Shown: positions 30,391 to 32,049 of the stretch, in pieces
Layout of the letters: every line of letters starts with the position of its first letter
Numbering within the stretch: position 1 is the first letter of the stretch
DNA from: Kineosporia sp. A_224
GTDB taxonomy: Bacteria; Actinomycetota; Actinomycetes; Actinomycetales; Kineosporiaceae
Assembly (NCBI RefSeq): GCF_002198655.1
Contig: NZ_MWLN01000228.1
Coordinates: 31,160-63,208, forward strand
Direction of reading: 5' to 3'
Length of the DNA stretch: 32,049 bases
The notes under the pieces: generated by a model
Told to the model about the DNA's origin: nothing
Seen by the model: only the letters and a program-made list of their open reading frames with translations
Databases searched by the model: none
Program-made: the position numbers and the translations under genes

Positions 30391-31677
30391 CTACTCGTCG
30401 AGCCAGCCGCTCACCTGCTCCGGGGTCGACCGCGGGACGTCGAGCAGGTGCGGCACGAACCGGGCGCCGGTGTCGGTCACCGGCCCGTCCGACTCCCGGA
30501 TGCCCAGGCCCGCGGCCCGCCCACCGACGACCCAGCTGCCGAGCACCGGCGCCGCCCCGCCGAACCGCGGGGCCGGCAGGTACTCCTGGAAGACCCGGGG
30601 CTGGCCCGCGGTGTGCCCCTCGGGCCGGCTGGTCGCGACGTCGTCCGCGACGACGTCGATCCCCGCGCCCTCCCAGCCGAAGACCGGCTTGGCGACGTAC
30701 TCCCGCATCCCGTGCGGGCCGTCGACCTCGGCGCGCAGCAGGTTCTCGTGGCCCGGGTACGTCTCCCAGAGCGCCACGAGGATCGTCTTGGACGACAGGA
30801 GCATCTTCCACAGCGGCTCGACCCACGTCGTCGTCGCACGCCGCTCGACGACGTGCCTGCCGAACGGGTCCGTGAGGAGCCACTCCCAGGGGTACATCTT
30901 GAAGCAGGTGCTGATCTCGGCCAGGTCCGCGTCGACGAAGCAGCCGCGCCCGGCGTGCCAGCCGACCGACTCCATGGTCAGGACGACGGGGTCGAGCCCG
31001 GCCTCGGCGGCCGTCTCGGCGAGGTACCCGACGGTCGCCCAGTCCTCGGTCGGCTCCTCCTGACCGACGGCGAGGTGCACCTTCCCGTCGGGCACACCGG
31101 CACCGAACCCGCCCGGGACGCCACCGGCACCGGTGCCCGCACCGATCCGGCGCCACGTGCGGACGAGCCGCTCGTGGAGGAGGTTCCACTGGTCGCGGTC
31201 CGGGGCGACGTCCTCGAGCCAGTGCCACTGGCACACCGCGGCCTCGACGAGCCCGGCCGGGGTGTCGGCGTTGTACTCGAGCATCGACACCGGCCCCTCG
31301 CCGTCCCAGACGAGGTCGAACCGGCCGTAGAGCGTGGGTGACGTCGCCGCGCCGGCGAGGGATTCGTCGAGCAGCGGCACGAGCTCGTCGAGCAGCGGCT
31401 CCGGCAGGCCGAGGCTCGCCAGCAGCCGCGGCCTGCGCAGCAGGTGCCGCGCGGCCTCGACGCTCATCCGGTGGAGCTCCTCCGTGACCGCCTCGAGGTG
31501 CTCGGCCTCCGCCTCGGTGAGCACGTACGCGTGCTCCTCGTGCCAGTAGGCACGGGGCGCGGCGCCGGCCGCCCCGGCCGGCCCCTCCTGCTCCGACCGG
31601 TCGACCGCGTACGTCAGCCCCTGGGCCTCGACCCGCTCCAGCCAGTCCGGCCTCGCGTCGAGCCGCTCGCGGCGCAC
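30391..31677 (-). CDS. Glutathionylspermidine synthase family protein (YgiC/YjfC-like ATP-grasp)
   Basis: The 428-residue product matches the synthetase domain of the glutathionylspermidine synthase family: YGRFDLVWDG, then the hallmark LEYNADTPAGLVEAA, TCFKMYPWEWLLTDPFG, WKMLLSSKTILVALWE and the nucleotide-binding REYVAKPVFGWEGAGI. No amidase domain is present, so it resembles the stand-alone YgiC and YjfC proteins, ATP-dependent ligases of unproven substrate. Actinobacteria generally lack glutathione, so glutathionylspermidine is an unlikely product. The GTG at 31677 lies one base after the stop of the YgiB-like gene (TGACGTG), which implies coupling. Confidence 0.9.
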   Translation of the reverse strand: MRRERLDARPDWLERVEAQGLTYAVDRSEQEGPAGAAGAAPRAYWHEEHAYVLTEAEAEHLEAVTEELHRMSVEAARHLLRRPRLLASLGLPEPLLDELVPLLDESLAGAATSPTLYGRFDLVWDGEGPVSMLEYNADTPAGLVEAAVCQWHWLEDVAPDRDQWNLLHERLVRTWRRIGAGTGAGGVPGGFGAGVPDGKVHLAVGQEEPTEDWATVGYLAETAAEAGLDPVVLTMESVGWHAGRGCFVDADLAEISTCFKMYPWEWLLTDPFGRHVVERRATTTWVEPLWKMLLSSKTILVALWETYPGHENLLRAEVDGPHGMREYVAKPVFGWEGAGIDVVADDVATSRPEGHTAGQPRVFQEYLPAPRFGGAAPVLGSWVVGGRAAGLGIRESDGPVTDTGARFVPHLLDVPRSTPEQVSGWLDE

Positions 31678-31678
31678 G

Positions 31679-32049
31679 TCAACCGCCCACCGTCGCGAAC
31701 CGGCCGCCGAAACCGCCGCGGCTCACCGTGCCGCCCTGCACCGAGACCCCGCCGCGGTGCACGCTGTACGACCCGCCGTCGGGCGCCGCGAAGGAGCCGC
31801 CGCCGACCCGGCCGCCGACGGCCGGGGCCCGGCTGCCCGCCTGCACGTAGTACCAGCCGTGCGCACCACCGCCCGTGCTGCACCGCTCGTCGGAGACCCT
31901 CGTCTGCGTCGTCGTGTCGGCGCAGACCGCGTCGTAGTCGTAGCCGTCGCCGATCGCGGCGAGCCCGACCCCCAGCGCGACGGCCGCCCCGACCGCCACC
32001 GTCCTGACGTTCTCCGAGCGCCAGGCCCGCCCCCGCCCGCTGCGCCGGG
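31679..32049 (-). CDS. YgiB-like small membrane-anchored protein, 5' end beyond the window
   Basis: The frame is open to the window edge, so the true start is probably outside; an internal GTG at 31999 gives 106 residues as a minimum. A short basic stretch is followed by one hydrophobic helix (TVAVGAAVALGVGLAAIG), then DAVCADTTTQTRVSDERC with two cysteines, a Gly/Ser-rich region, and a C-terminus GTVSRGGFGGRFATVGG. The late RGGFG and the paired cysteine segment resemble E. coli YgiB (DUF1190), whose gene precedes ygiC just as this one precedes the YgiC-like gene. Most of the protein should lie outside the membrane. Similarity is judged by eye. Confidence 0.7.
   Translation of the reverse strand, partial: RRSGRGRAWRSENVRTVAVGAAVALGVGLAAIGDGYDYDAVCADTTTQTRVSDERCSTGGGAHGWYYVQAGSRAPAVGGRVGGGSFAAPDGGSYSVHRGGVSVQGGTVSRGGFGGRFATVGG

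Overview
The window is very GC-rich and uses many GTG starts, 4-nt stop/start overlaps and TANNNT -10 boxes close to start codons. Together with the gene content this points to an actinobacterium. The best guess is Micrococcales, perhaps near Cellulomonas, but the genus is inferred and not proven. The backbone (proC, a small excisionase-type HTH protein, a 32-residue bS22 ribosomal protein, a GalE-like SDR, a PlsC-type acyltransferase, a SerB-like HAD hydrolase, a glutaredoxin, rex, hemACDB) follows the order known around Rv0500-Rv0512 of Mycobacterium tuberculosis. Other cassettes are inserted into it. I see no rRNA, tRNA, CRISPR array, insertion sequence or phage gene.

Region 1 (1-6860, minus strand): a tetrapyrrole operon, rex-hemA-hemC-cobA/hemD-hemB-marR. 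The first five genes are joined by 4-nt overlaps and the MarR gene follows hemB by one base. A near-perfect Rex operator lies on the rex promoter, so NADH/NAD+ balance probably controls haem precursor synthesis. A glutaredoxin-like gene precedes it. A 19-bp tandem repeat at the window edge copies the 3' end of the MarR gene.

Region 2 (6862-15553, plus strand): a SerB-like phosphatase, a secreted nuclease with lamin-tail domains, and then a surface-polymer cassette. The cassette holds a fused cytidylyltransferase/SDR (probable CDP-ribitol synthesis) and two adjacent TagF-like polymerases with N-terminal membrane parts. A VOC-fold protein follows.

Region 3 (15567-18450, minus): acyltransferase, atypical SDR, bS22 and the HTH protein. 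Region 4 (18658-24573): AcuC (minus), then KtrB, a LacI-type binding domain fused to a degenerate GGDEF domain, and KtrA (all plus). The K+ channel subunit and its gating subunit therefore flank a probable sensor.

Region 5 (24590-32049): proC divergent from a methyltransferase, then on the minus strand a drug-export block (ABC permease, ABC ATPase, TetR, MFS). Three copies of one 20-bp palindrome lie at the ABC and MFS promoters and probably bind this TetR. The window ends with a glutathionylspermidine-synthase-family gene and a partial YgiB-like gene, resembling the E. coli ygiBC pair.

Many genes appear to be transcribed as leaderless mRNAs: a TANNNT box lies 6-8 bases before the ATG or GTG of at least eight of them.
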